The notes beneath the pieces were generated by a model. The model ran no database searches, was not told the origin of the DNA, and worked only from the letters and a program-made list of their open reading frames with translations. A program made the translations under genes and the position numbers. A DNA stretch of 5,559 nucleotides from Bacillota bacterium (GTDB lineage: Bacteria; Bacillota; Clostridia; Peptostreptococcales; Anaerovoracaceae): NCBI GenBank assembly GCA_022793975.1, contig JAAWDW010000029.1:1-5559 (forward strand), in the 5' to 3' direction. Shown piece by piece: positions 1 to 5,559 of the stretch. Positions within the stretch are counted from its first letter, which is position 1. Each line of letters begins with the position of its first letter.

Positions 1-525
1 CTCGCAGCCCGTATCCTCTATCAACCCTTTGTAATATTCCACATAATCAACCCCGGTAAACGGATGCTTGACACTTCCGAAAAGTTCTCTGTATTTAGCT
101 TCCGAAAGTACATCTTTCCAAGGATCTACACCCTTTTCATCGAGCATATCAAGACTGATAAGATGATTTCCCACTTCGTCTGACGGATAGCTGAGCATAA
201 GTACGATTTTTTTCGCTCCCATAGCTATTCCACGCAAACAGATAGCAAAACGGTTTCTCGAAAGTATCGGAAAAATAACTCCAACCGTATTGTCACCAAA
301 TTTTGCTTTTACATCGGCAGCAATATGCTCAACATCTGCATAGTTGCCTTGAGTTCTCGCTACAACTGCTTCCGTTACAGCAATAACATCTCTGTCCCCA
401 ATTGTAAAATCGCCGTTTGCCTGAGCCTTAAGAATGCTATCAGCCACAATTTCAACAATATTATCTCCTTCTCTTACGATAGGCGCGCGCACACCTCTTG
501 ATACTGTACCTATAAGTCTCTCCAT
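1..525 (-). CDS. Coenzyme F420-0:L-glutamate ligase-like protein (CofE family), N-terminal 175 residues, cut by window edge
   Basis: The minus-strand frame from ATG at 525 is open for 175 codons to base 1, so the C-terminus lies outside the window. The protein begins MERLIGTVSRGVRAPIVREG and continues with GDRDVIAVTEAVVARTQGNY (43-62), then VGVIFPILSRNRFAICLRGI (81-100) and KKIVLMLSYPSDEVGNH (105-121). I recognise this as the Firmicutes branch of the F420-0:gamma-glutamyl ligase family. True CofE enzymes add glutamate to coenzyme F420-0 using GTP. Clostridia of this kind are not known to make F420, so the real substrate is unknown, and the family name describes the fold rather than a proven reaction. 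No signal peptide is seen; it is probably cytoplasmic. A strong Shine-Dalgarno (CGGAGGA, 531-537) sits 5 nt before the ATG, which fixes the start. It is the last visible gene of the minus-strand operon, 72 nt after the small basic-protein gene. Family confidence is high; function is open. Confidence 0.85.
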   Translation of the reverse strand, partial: MERLIGTVSRGVRAPIVREGDNIVEIVADSILKAQANGDFTIGDRDVIAVTEAVVARTQGNYADVEHIAADVKAKFGDNTVGVIFPILSRNRFAICLRGIAMGAKKIVLMLSYPSDEVGNHLISLDMLDEKGVDPWKDVLSEAKYRELFGSVKHPFTGVDYVEYYKGLIEDTGCE

Positions 526-597
526 TTTATTCCTCCGTTAATTGTATAAATATATTAAAGCTAAATTGCATTTCTACCATTATTATTCTATCTATTC

Positions 598-735
598 TTA
601 CTTTTTCTTATCACTTTTCCATCTATAAGAAGATCTTTTATCACGTTTTTTCATTGTTTCTTCCAAAGTCCTCATCATCTCCGCAGGATCTTTATCTACC
701 TTTCTCTTTGGCCTGAAAATCTTGAAAATATCCAT
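598..735 (-). CDS. Small, highly basic hypothetical protein (45 aa)
   Basis: This short frame runs from ATG at 735 to TAA at 598-600 and gives 45 residues. The protein starts MDIFKIFRPKRKVDKDPAEM and ends RWKSDKKK. It is rich in Lys and Arg, has a short hydrophobic-basic N-terminus (MDIFKIF), a probable central helix (about 17-32), and no Cys or membrane segment. I do not recognise the family. Three things support it as a real gene. A Shine-Dalgarno-like GAGGTGA (746-752) lies 10 nt before the ATG. The start is 30 nt after the rlmD stop, on the same strand. It also fills most of what would otherwise be a 240-nt hole in the operon. The charge pattern suggests nucleic-acid or ribosome contact, or an amphipathic membrane-touching N-terminus, but this is inference. 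It could be missed by gene finders with a length cutoff. Confidence 0.65.
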   Translation of the reverse strand: MDIFKIFRPKRKVDKDPAEMMRTLEETMKKRDKRSSYRWKSDKKK

Positions 736-765
736 TTTCTTTTACTCACCTCGTTCCCCGAATAC

Positions 766-2259
766 CTACCATCTTTTGCGCACAAGCAGAGCTACTGTCT
801 CTATATTTGCAGTACGCGGAAACATATCCACAGGCACCGCTTCCGTAAGCTCGTAATAACTGCTGAGAGCCTTTATATCTCTCGCAAGAGTAGCCGGATC
901 GCACGATACATATACCACTCTCTCCGGCGCCGCCTCAGCAATTGTTTCAATCAACCTGCTGTCGCATCCGCTCCTCGGCGGATCTATTATCACAATATCT
1001 GGTCTTTTCCCTTTTACCTCGCGTCCGTTTTTATCCGTATATCCATTTATAATATCCTGTGTCTTTTCTTCTGCCTTTCCGCATATAAATTCAGCATTTA
1101 CGATTCCGTTTATTACAGCATTCCTGTTTGCATCCGCCACTGCGCCTTTTACATACTCGACACCGTAAACTCGGCCCATATGATCATAATCGTCAAACCC
1201 GAACTTTTCGCGTGTAAGCTTTCTCAGTCTATCCGCTGCAATAAGTCCGATTGTTCCGACACCGCAGTACAGATCAAACACCGTTTCGTCTCCTTTGAGC
1301 GCCGCATATTCCATAACCTTGCCGTAAAGCTTTTCCGTCTGCACAGGATTTACTTGATAAAACGCTGATGGCGATATTTCAAAATCAAGTTCCATACATC
1401 TTGATATTATTGTTGGCTTTCCCGCGATTGTTATATATTCATCACCTGTAATACACGATGTTTTTTCTTTATTTATGTTTATCACAACGCTTTCAAGGCT
1501 GTATCCCTCTTCATATACCGCATTGTCAAGCATTCCGACAAGCTTCTCCGCGTTCGGCACTCCTTTGCCGTTTATCACGAGAATAACCATCACTTCGCCA
1601 GTACTCTCCGCCGTCTTTACAATAAGATGACGCATAAGTCCGCGCTGCCATTTCTCATCCCAGGCCGTAATATGATCTTCGTCCATAAATTTCTTTAGCG
1701 CCTGAGCCGCCGCAATCGCCGCTCTGCTTTGAATAAAACAGTCTTCTATATCTGTAAGCTTATGGCTGCCGCGGGAATAAAACCCTATTTTCGGTTTACC
1801 AAGAGCACGTATGATACCGCCCTTTTCGATAATAATGCCGTCTGTACTCACAGGAAACTGTGCTTTATTTCTGTATCTACTGACGCCTTTCATATCATCC
1901 ATTGCAATTATCGGCGACATCTTCGGCTCAGTTATTCCTGCAATGCGAACGAGCTTGTCCCTCACCTGTTTTTCTTTTAGTATAAGCTCCGCTTCATATG
2001 ATATATTTCTAAATGCGCATCCGCCGCAGTTTCCGAAATACGTGCAGTCAGACCGCACTCTGTCTTTTGAAGGCCTATCTATCGATACAAGGCGGCCAAG
2101 CGCATAATTCTTTTTCAGTTTTACTATCTCTGCGCTCACTTCATCTCCCGGTACAGTGCCGCCGACAAACACCGCCATACCGTTATATCGCCCGATACCG
2201 TTTCCTTCGGCGCTCATATCTTCAATTTTAATTCCCGAAACTGTCTGTCCCTTTTCCAT
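766..2259 (-). CDS. rlmD: 23S rRNA (uracil-C5)-methyltransferase, RlmD/RumA (RlmCD-type) family
   Basis: This SAM-dependent enzyme makes 5-methyluridine in 23S rRNA (U1939 in E. coli numbering; Gram-positive relatives may also modify U747). The 497-residue length fits the family. Numbering from the preferred start: an N-terminal TRAM-like RNA-binding domain (about 1-60), then the [4Fe-4S] ligands C72, C78 and C81 in the C-x5-C-GG-C pattern, with C174 as the fourth. SAFYQVN lies at 298-304, the SAM-binding FDLYCGVGTIGL at 329-340 and DPPRSG at 426-431. The catalytic Cys is C453 in YVSCDP. All key residues are present. The longest frame begins at 2280, but that ATG has no Shine-Dalgarno. The ATG at 2259 has GGAG 5 nt upstream, and MEKGQTV is a typical family start. 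It is third in the minus-strand operon, 58 nt after the HAD gene. The methyltransferase family is certain; the exact target uridine is inferred. Confidence 0.93.
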   Translation of the reverse strand: MEKGQTVSGIKIEDMSAEGNGIGRYNGMAVFVGGTVPGDEVSAEIVKLKKNYALGRLVSIDRPSKDRVRSDCTYFGNCGGCAFRNISYEAELILKEKQVRDKLVRIAGITEPKMSPIIAMDDMKGVSRYRNKAQFPVSTDGIIIEKGGIIRALGKPKIGFYSRGSHKLTDIEDCFIQSRAAIAAAQALKKFMDEDHITAWDEKWQRGLMRHLIVKTAESTGEVMVILVINGKGVPNAEKLVGMLDNAVYEEGYSLESVVININKEKTSCITGDEYITIAGKPTIISRCMELDFEISPSAFYQVNPVQTEKLYGKVMEYAALKGDETVFDLYCGVGTIGLIAADRLRKLTREKFGFDDYDHMGRVYGVEYVKGAVADANRNAVINGIVNAEFICGKAEEKTQDIINGYTDKNGREVKGKRPDIVIIDPPRSGCDSRLIETIAEAAPERVVYVSCDPATLARDIKALSSYYELTEAVPVDMFPRTANIETVALLVRKRW

Positions 2260-2264
2260 ATCTT

Positions 2265-2268
2265 CTCC
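2265..2268 (-). promoter_or_regulatory. Ribosome binding site that decides the rlmD start
   Basis: GGAG (minus strand) ends 5 nt before the ATG at 2259. The upstream in-frame ATG at 2280 is preceded only by AT-rich sequence without a purine-rich ribosome site, so translation most likely starts at 2259 and the first seven codons of the longer frame are not used. Confidence 0.7.
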
Positions 2269-2317
2269 GTATACCCGCATATTCTATACGTTTTTATTGT
2301 TTTGCCCGTAAAGCACA

Positions 2318-2977
2318 TTATTCTTCAAATATAAAGTCCGCCAGTTCTTTTACAGTCGCAAAATAATAATCCGAATGCTTCTTCATGAATTGTGCCACTT
2401 CCGGAAGAAGTCCATGCGACCAGCCCGCTGCCGCAAAATCAACGCCGCAGGCATGCGCCATATCATAGCCGAGTCTCATATCATCTACCATAAGACAATC
2501 CGCAGGCTCAAGCATAAGCTTTTCAAAAATCTGTTCCATAGGATAAGTATACGGCTTCCTCTGCTCACGCGGCAGTTCCCAGCCGTAAACAAGATCAAGT
2601 TCAACACCGTTTTCACGGTAATGTCTTTCTATTTCTTCTCTCTCCGACAGTGACACCACGCATACATAGCCGCCCAGCGCTTTAAACTGCCTCACTATAT
2701 CTATAAATCCCTCATAAAAATCTGGTGTTTTATCCATTATATAATTTTTCCAGATTTCATACTCTCTTTTCATTTCTGCATCGGTAAATCCCAGCTCTTC
2801 TATGCAGAATCTGTCAAAACCCGGATCATAGCATTTATGCGTAAATTCGGCAAGATCATATTCCCGCATATTGGGCCTTAATTCTTTCATTATTATTTTA
2901 AACGACGGGTAATGAAGCTCCGGCGTACTTTTTACCGCCGTATCGTCATGATCCAGTACCAAACACTTGTATTTCAA
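2318..2977 (-). CDS. HAD-superfamily hydrolase (phosphatase-like), TTG start
   Basis: This is a 219-residue haloacid dehalogenase-type phosphohydrolase, probably cytoplasmic and acting on a small phosphorylated metabolite. Numbered from the preferred start MKYKCLVLDHDDT, motif I is DHDDT with nucleophile D9 and acid/base D11. Motif II is the Ser-containing VVSLS (107-111), motif III is probably K141 (RKPYTYP), and motif IV is D165-D166 in MVDDMRLGYDMA. The residues after motif I (about 14-85) form the helical cap. All four motifs are intact. The frame can start at TTG 2983, but GGAGGA (2985-2990) would then be only 1 nt away. The TTG at 2977 is 7 nt from it, and the encoded MKYKCLVLDHDDT matches the usual start of such proteins. 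It lies between whiA and rlmD (gaps of 53 and 58 nt) and is probably cotranscribed. The substrate cannot be told from sequence. Confidence 0.88.
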   Translation of the reverse strand: MKYKCLVLDHDDTAVKSTPELHYPSFKIIMKELRPNMREYDLAEFTHKCYDPGFDRFCIEELGFTDAEMKREYEIWKNYIMDKTPDFYEGFIDIVRQFKALGGYVCVVSLSEREEIERHYRENGVELDLVYGWELPREQRKPYTYPMEQIFEKLMLEPADCLMVDDMRLGYDMAHACGVDFAAAGWSHGLLPEVAQFMKKHSDYYFATVKELADFIFEE

Positions 2978-2984
2978 TTGCAAA

Positions 2985-2990
2985 TCCTCC
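2985..2990 (-). promoter_or_regulatory. Ribosome binding site that decides the HAD gene TTG start
   Basis: A full GGAGGA on the minus strand. It is 1 nt from the first possible TTG (2983) and 7 nt from the second TTG two codons later (2977). Normal spacing therefore selects 2977. There is no ATG near the N-terminus, so a TTG start is needed in either case. Confidence 0.75.
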
Positions 2991-3030
2991 GCATTAATCT
3001 TTAAAAAATTTTCTCAACAGACAAATTTAA

Positions 3031-3981
3031 TCACACGAGTTTATCAGCTATATCTTCTATTTTTTTAAGTCTGTTGTTAAGTCCCGATTTTTTCATCGGC
3101 GGATTCATCATATCCGCAAGTTCCTGTAAAGTTGCTTCAGGATTATTTTTTCTCATTACAGCAGCTTCTTCAAGTTTAGCCGGAAGAAATGTCAATCCCT
3201 TAAGCCTCTCTATTTTATCTATAGCATCCAGCTGTCTCTGTGCTGCATTCATAGTCTTGTCGAGATTTGCATTATCGCAATTTATCAGTCTGTTGGCTTT
3301 ATTTCTCATTTCTTTTTTAAGCCGTACATTTTCAAAATCAAAAAACTGCTGATGTGCTCCCATTATATTTAAAATATCGCCTATCTGTTCCGCTTCCTTA
3401 ACATATACCACATAACTCTTTCGCCGCTGCACAGTACGCGCATTTATTCCCACAAAACCGTTTATAAGTTTTTTTAAGTCATTTGCCAGTGTCTCCGTAG
3501 AGCACACAAGTTCTATATGATACGACTTTTCGGGATCGCTCATTGTTCCCACTCCGAGAAAAGCTCCGCGCAAATACGATTTGCGACAACACTTTGTCTT
3601 TATAAGCCCTTCATAAATACCATCGCTTATATAATTCATACCTTCACGTATCATAAGGATTCCAGTTTCTCTGAGTATCGGCTCGGCTTTCTGACCTTCT
3701 TTATCGGAAAGAGAAAGTATATACTGCCTACCCTTTTTTATCGTATTTCCCTCACTTATTCCGAGAGCTGCATCAACATCAAAGTAATCCTTTATAAGCT
3801 TTTTGTAATGACGTGCCACTGCCGGATTTTCCGTTGCGATTACAAGTTCCATCTTGCCTCCGCCCACGAGTTTTACGCTTCCGCACACTCTGATAAAACC
3901 GGCAATCTCTGCCAGCATACAGCACTTTTTTTCCGGCGCGGTCCGCGCAAGTTCTCCTTTTGTATCGGACGAAAAACTCAT
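3031..3981 (-). CDS. whiA: DNA-binding protein WhiA
   Basis: WhiA is a conserved Gram-positive regulator related to homing endonucleases. It is needed for sporulation septation in Streptomyces and affects cell division and chromosome segregation in Bacillus. The 316-residue length is normal. The N-terminal WhiA domain starts MSFSSDTKGELAR. The degenerate LAGLIDADG-like core includes CCRKSYLRGAFLGVGTMSDP (131-150) and YHIEL (154-158). The family signature NCDNANLDKT lies at 234-243. The C-terminal helix-turn-helix covers about 283-306 (ATLQELADMMNPPMKKSGLN) and is followed by RLKKIEDIADKL. No part is missing. The start is ATG 3981, with AAAGGGG (3989-3995) 7 nt upstream. It is the first gene of the minus-strand operon, behind an extended -10 promoter at 4030-4058. 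In many Firmicutes whiA follows rapZ and yvcK; here neither is adjacent and whiA leads an operon with a HAD enzyme and rlmD. Identification is firm. Confidence 0.96.
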   Translation of the reverse strand: MSFSSDTKGELARTAPEKKCCMLAEIAGFIRVCGSVKLVGGGKMELVIATENPAVARHYKKLIKDYFDVDAALGISEGNTIKKGRQYILSLSDKEGQKAEPILRETGILMIREGMNYISDGIYEGLIKTKCCRKSYLRGAFLGVGTMSDPEKSYHIELVCSTETLANDLKKLINGFVGINARTVQRRKSYVVYVKEAEQIGDILNIMGAHQQFFDFENVRLKKEMRNKANRLINCDNANLDKTMNAAQRQLDAIDKIERLKGLTFLPAKLEEAAVMRKNNPEATLQELADMMNPPMKKSGLNNRLKKIEDIADKLV

Positions 3982-4029
3982 AATAAAACCCCTTTAAACT
4001 ACCGCAGAAACGGCATAAATCACTTGTAT

Positions 4030-4058
4030 ATTTTATCATATGCCTATTAAATAGTCCA
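4030..4058 (-). promoter_or_regulatory. Predicted sigma-A promoter for the whiA operon (extended -10)
   Basis: Read on the minus strand, the -35 is TGGACT (4053-4058, 4 of 6 to TTGACA), the spacer is exactly 17 nt, and the -10 is TAAAAT (4030-4035, 5 of 6 to TATAAT), directly preceded by TGA, the extended -10 element. Transcription would start near 4023, giving a leader of about 42 nt before the whiA ATG. It is the best promoter match seen in the divergent intergenic region. Confidence 0.6.
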
Positions 4059-4167
4059 TAAAATGAAAAACAAAAATTATTTGAACTGTTTCTATTTATT
4101 ATCTACTCCAAACTTTTAAAGCTTTTATATTTTTTCCATTTATGATATATTAAACTTATCAGACAAG

Positions 4168-4182
4168 CAGTGATTATTACTG
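4168..4182. promoter_or_regulatory. Imperfect palindrome, possible operator upstream of the PLP enzyme gene
   Basis: CAGTGATTATTACTG is a 15-nt near-palindrome: six of seven base pairs match around a central T. It lies 38 nt before the ATG at 4220 and about 21 nt before the Shine-Dalgarno, a position where a repressor or activator site would make sense. A sequence of this size and AT content can also arise by chance. No known regulator motif is recognised. Confidence 0.3.
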
Positions 4183-4219
4183 GATAACTTTAAATTATAA
4201 AAAGAAAGGATGAAGTAAA

Positions 4220-5410
4220 ATGAAATATGATTTTACATCAATACTTGACAGACGCGGTTATGCGTGGGCTGTCGATACGCTCAACGATAATCCCCGTCCG
4301 CCTAAAGAGGGCTGGAGTGTCATTCCTATGTGGGTAGCCGATATGAGCTTTCCTACCTGTCCTACAATTCCGGAGGCAATGATTGCACGTGCAAATCATC
4401 CTACATTCGGATATTTCAGCACTTCACCGGAATACTGGAACGCTATCATCGACTGGCAGACTAAGAGGAACGGTGTCAAAGGTCTTGAAAGAAGACATCT
4501 CGGATATGAAAACGGAGTACTTGGCGGAGTTATCGCCGCACTTTCTGTTCTCTGCTCTAAGGGCGATAATGTTCTTGTTCATTCTCCTACTTATATAGGT
4601 TTTACCGAATCCCTGGAAAACAACGGATATAATATCGTTCTTTCCGAGCTTGTTCAGGACGAAAACGGTATTTATCGCATGGACTATGACGATATGGAAA
4701 AGAAAATTAAGAAAAACAGAATTCACGCTGCAGTATTCTGCTCGCCTCACAATCCTTCCGGTCGTGTATGGGAACAGTGGGAACTCGAAAAAGCCATGGC
4801 TATATTTGAAAAATACGATGTATATGTAGTTTCCGATGAAATTTGGTCCGATCTCATACGTCCGGGATATAAGCATATACCTACGCAGTCTGTAAACGAA
4901 TGGGCCCGTATGCACACAGTTGCACAGTATGCCATAACAAAAACTTTCAACCTTGCGGGTCTCATAGGCAGCTATCACATAATCTACAACACCTGGCTCC
5001 GTCACAGAATCGACAAAGATTCATCTCTTTGCCATTATAATGACATAAACGTATTTTCACAGGAAGCTCTCATCGCAGCATACAAGCCTGAAGGCCACGA
5101 ATGGGTAGACGAACTTAATCAAACACTCGCAAAAAACGTGGACTATGTAAAAAATTTCCTTGAGCAGTACGGTGTTAAAATGCCTACACCTGAGGGCACT
5201 TATCTTCTATTTGCCGATTTCAGCGAATACTGCAAAAAAACAGGGAAAACTCTTGATGAAATTGAGCAGGCTATGTGGGATGTAGGCGTATCGGTTCAGG
5301 ACGGACGTGAATTCCATGGTCCTTGTCACATCCGTATCAATGTTGCACTTCCTTTCGCACTCATCCAGGAAGCATGCGACCGTATGGAAAAATACGTATT
5401 TAACGACTAA
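4220..5410 (+). CDS. PLP-dependent MalY/PatB-family aminotransferase (probable cystathionine beta-lyase/C-S lyase)
   Basis: This is a cytoplasmic fold-type I PLP enzyme of 396 residues, normal for MalY/PatB. Relatives cleave the C-S bond of cystathionine or cysteine conjugates, releasing pyruvate, ammonia and a thiol; some act as aminotransferases. Visible features: the family signature IPMWVADMSFP (35-45), NGVLGGV (98-104), SPTYIGF with the PLP-stacking Tyr 125, SPHNPSGRVW with N178 (175-184), SDEIWSDL with D206 contacting the PLP pyridine nitrogen (205-212), Schiff-base lysine K241 in ITKTFNLAGL, and R372 in HIRIN for the substrate carboxylate. The catalytic set is complete. Position 238, three before the lysine, is Ala, where many fold-type I enzymes carry Ser. 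The start is ATG 4220 with AGAAAGGA (4203-4210) 9 nt upstream. It is a single-gene unit, divergent from whiA, ending at a hairpin terminator. The family is certain; lyase versus aminotransferase activity and substrate are inferred. Confidence 0.92.
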   Translation: MKYDFTSILDRRGYAWAVDTLNDNPRPPKEGWSVIPMWVADMSFPTCPTIPEAMIARANHPTFGYFSTSPEYWNAIIDWQTKRNGVKGLERRHLGYENGVLGGVIAALSVLCSKGDNVLVHSPTYIGFTESLENNGYNIVLSELVQDENGIYRMDYDDMEKKIKKNRIHAAVFCSPHNPSGRVWEQWELEKAMAIFEKYDVYVVSDEIWSDLIRPGYKHIPTQSVNEWARMHTVAQYAITKTFNLAGLIGSYHIIYNTWLRHRIDKDSSLCHYNDINVFSQEALIAAYKPEGHEWVDELNQTLAKNVDYVKNFLEQYGVKMPTPEGTYLLFADFSEYCKKTGKTLDEIEQAMWDVGVSVQDGREFHGPCHIRINVALPFALIQEACDRMEKYVFND

Positions 5411-5422
5411 AGATAATTTTTT

Positions 5423-5464
5423 AAAAAATGAGCACCCGGAAACACTATCCGACTGCTCATTTTT
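5423..5464. terminator. Intrinsic terminator, probably bidirectional
   Basis: The arms AAAAATGAGCA (5424-5434) and TGCTCATTTTT (5454-5464) form an 11-bp stem. An inner CGGA/TCCG stem (5437-5440 with 5448-5451) extends it across a 2x2 internal loop, closed by a 7-nt loop. The plus-strand stem runs into TTTTTATTATACTTTTTT, and on the minus strand the six A's at 5423-5428 read as a T-tract. It begins 12 nt after the stop of the PLP enzyme gene, so it ends that transcript, and it can also end a convergent minus-strand transcript from the right. Confidence 0.85.
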
Positions 5465-5496
5465 ATTATACTTTTTTAATCATTCTGCAAATACTT

Positions 5497-5559
5497 TTAC
5501 AGATGTTCTCCGTGATGCGAAGTAATATCTTCTTTTATTACGTGATCAAGCTGCCTGTC
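5497..5559 (-). CDS. C-terminal end of an unidentified convergent gene, cut by window edge
   Basis: The minus strand is open from the right edge (5559) to TAA at 5497-5499 and encodes 20 residues ending ITSHHGEHL. The other two minus frames hit stops within 21 nt of the edge. The frame ends 33 nt before the hairpin, whose minus-strand side also has a T-tract, as expected for the 3' end of a convergent gene. The stretch is too short to recognise a family, and 20 open codons can occur by chance. A rival plus-strand frame from ATG 5503 is also open to the edge but has no ribosome binding site. Confidence 0.4.
   Translation of the reverse strand, partial: DRQLDHVIKEDITSHHGEHL

Noticed and set aside
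529..582. 17-codon minus-strand frame (MVEMQFSFNIF...) just before the F420-ligase homologue
   Set aside because: No ribosome binding site precedes its ATG, the composition is simply AT-rich, and it ends inside the ribosome site of the next gene.
2281..2317. Possible terminator between the HAD gene and rlmD
   Set aside because: There are short T-runs but no stable GC stem next to them, so it does not break the operon.
4002..4017. Short hairpin (CCG/CGG core, 6-nt loop) in the whiA leader
   Set aside because: The stem is about 5 bp including a G-U pair, too weak to call a riboswitch or attenuator, and there is no T-tract.
3517..4050. Plus-strand 177-codon open frame opposite whiA
   Set aside because: It lies antisense to most of the N-terminal half of whiA, shows no recognisable domain, and runs through the whiA promoter; it is a shadow of a real gene.
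4081..4109. TTGAAC at 4081-4086 as a -35 box for the plus-strand PLP gene
   Set aside because: At 16-18 nt spacing the -10 positions read CTACTC, TACTCC or ACTCCA, poor matches. The nearby TATTAT (4097-4102) is only 10 nt away.
4160..4188. CAGACA / 17 nt / GATAAC as a promoter for the PLP gene
   Set aside because: Only 4 of 6 matches in each box with no extended -10; in AT-rich DNA this is not distinguishable from chance, so it is not listed as a feature.
4424..5005. Minus-strand 193-codon open frame opposite the PLP enzyme gene
   Set aside because: It is entirely antisense to the conserved MalY/PatB coding sequence, with Tyr/Phe-rich, unpatterned translation and no ribosome site evident.
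5503..5559. Plus-strand frame from ATG 5503 open to the right edge
   Set aside because: There is no Shine-Dalgarno upstream and no clear promoter after the terminator; the minus-strand frame fits the bidirectional terminator better, though 19 codons cannot settle it.

Overview
The window looks like chromosomal DNA of a low-to-mid GC Gram-positive bacterium, most likely a Clostridia member of the Lachnospiraceae type. This rests on the presence of whiA, AGGAGG-type ribosome binding sites before nearly every gene, a Firmicutes-style RlmD methyltransferase, an F420 ligase-family protein of the sort seen in gut Clostridia, and AT-rich intergenic DNA. No phage, transposon, CRISPR, rRNA or tRNA feature is visible. 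Species cannot be assigned from the sequence.

Layout. From about 4058 down to base 1, five genes lie on the minus strand in the order whiA, HAD-family hydrolase, rlmD, a 45-residue basic small protein, and an F420-0:L-glutamate ligase-like gene cut by the left edge. Gaps are 53, 58, 30 and 72 nt. I see no hairpin terminator in any gap, so they look like one operon read from a good extended -10 promoter at 4030-4058. Divergent from whiA, across 238 nt of AT-rich DNA with a small imperfect palindrome, is a MalY/PatB-type PLP enzyme (4220-5410, plus strand). It ends at a hairpin with T-tracts on both sides (5423-5464), which could stop transcription from both directions. Beyond that, a 20-codon minus-strand reading frame runs off the right edge and is probably the C-terminal end of a convergent gene.

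How the genes relate. WhiA is a DNA-binding regulator linked to cell division and sporulation, and RlmD methylates 23S rRNA. The HAD enzyme, the small protein and the F420-ligase homologue have no assigned substrate. The grouping looks like a housekeeping operon rather than one pathway. The PLP lyase/aminotransferase is a separate sulfur amino-acid type unit.

Two gene starts are better placed downstream of the longest reading frame: rlmD at 2259 (ATG) and the HAD gene at 2977 (TTG). The small gene at 598-735 and the two edge-truncated frames were found by reading the minus strand directly. I found no clearly new biological system. The best leads are the small basic protein and the F420-ligase homologue in an apparently F420-lacking lineage.
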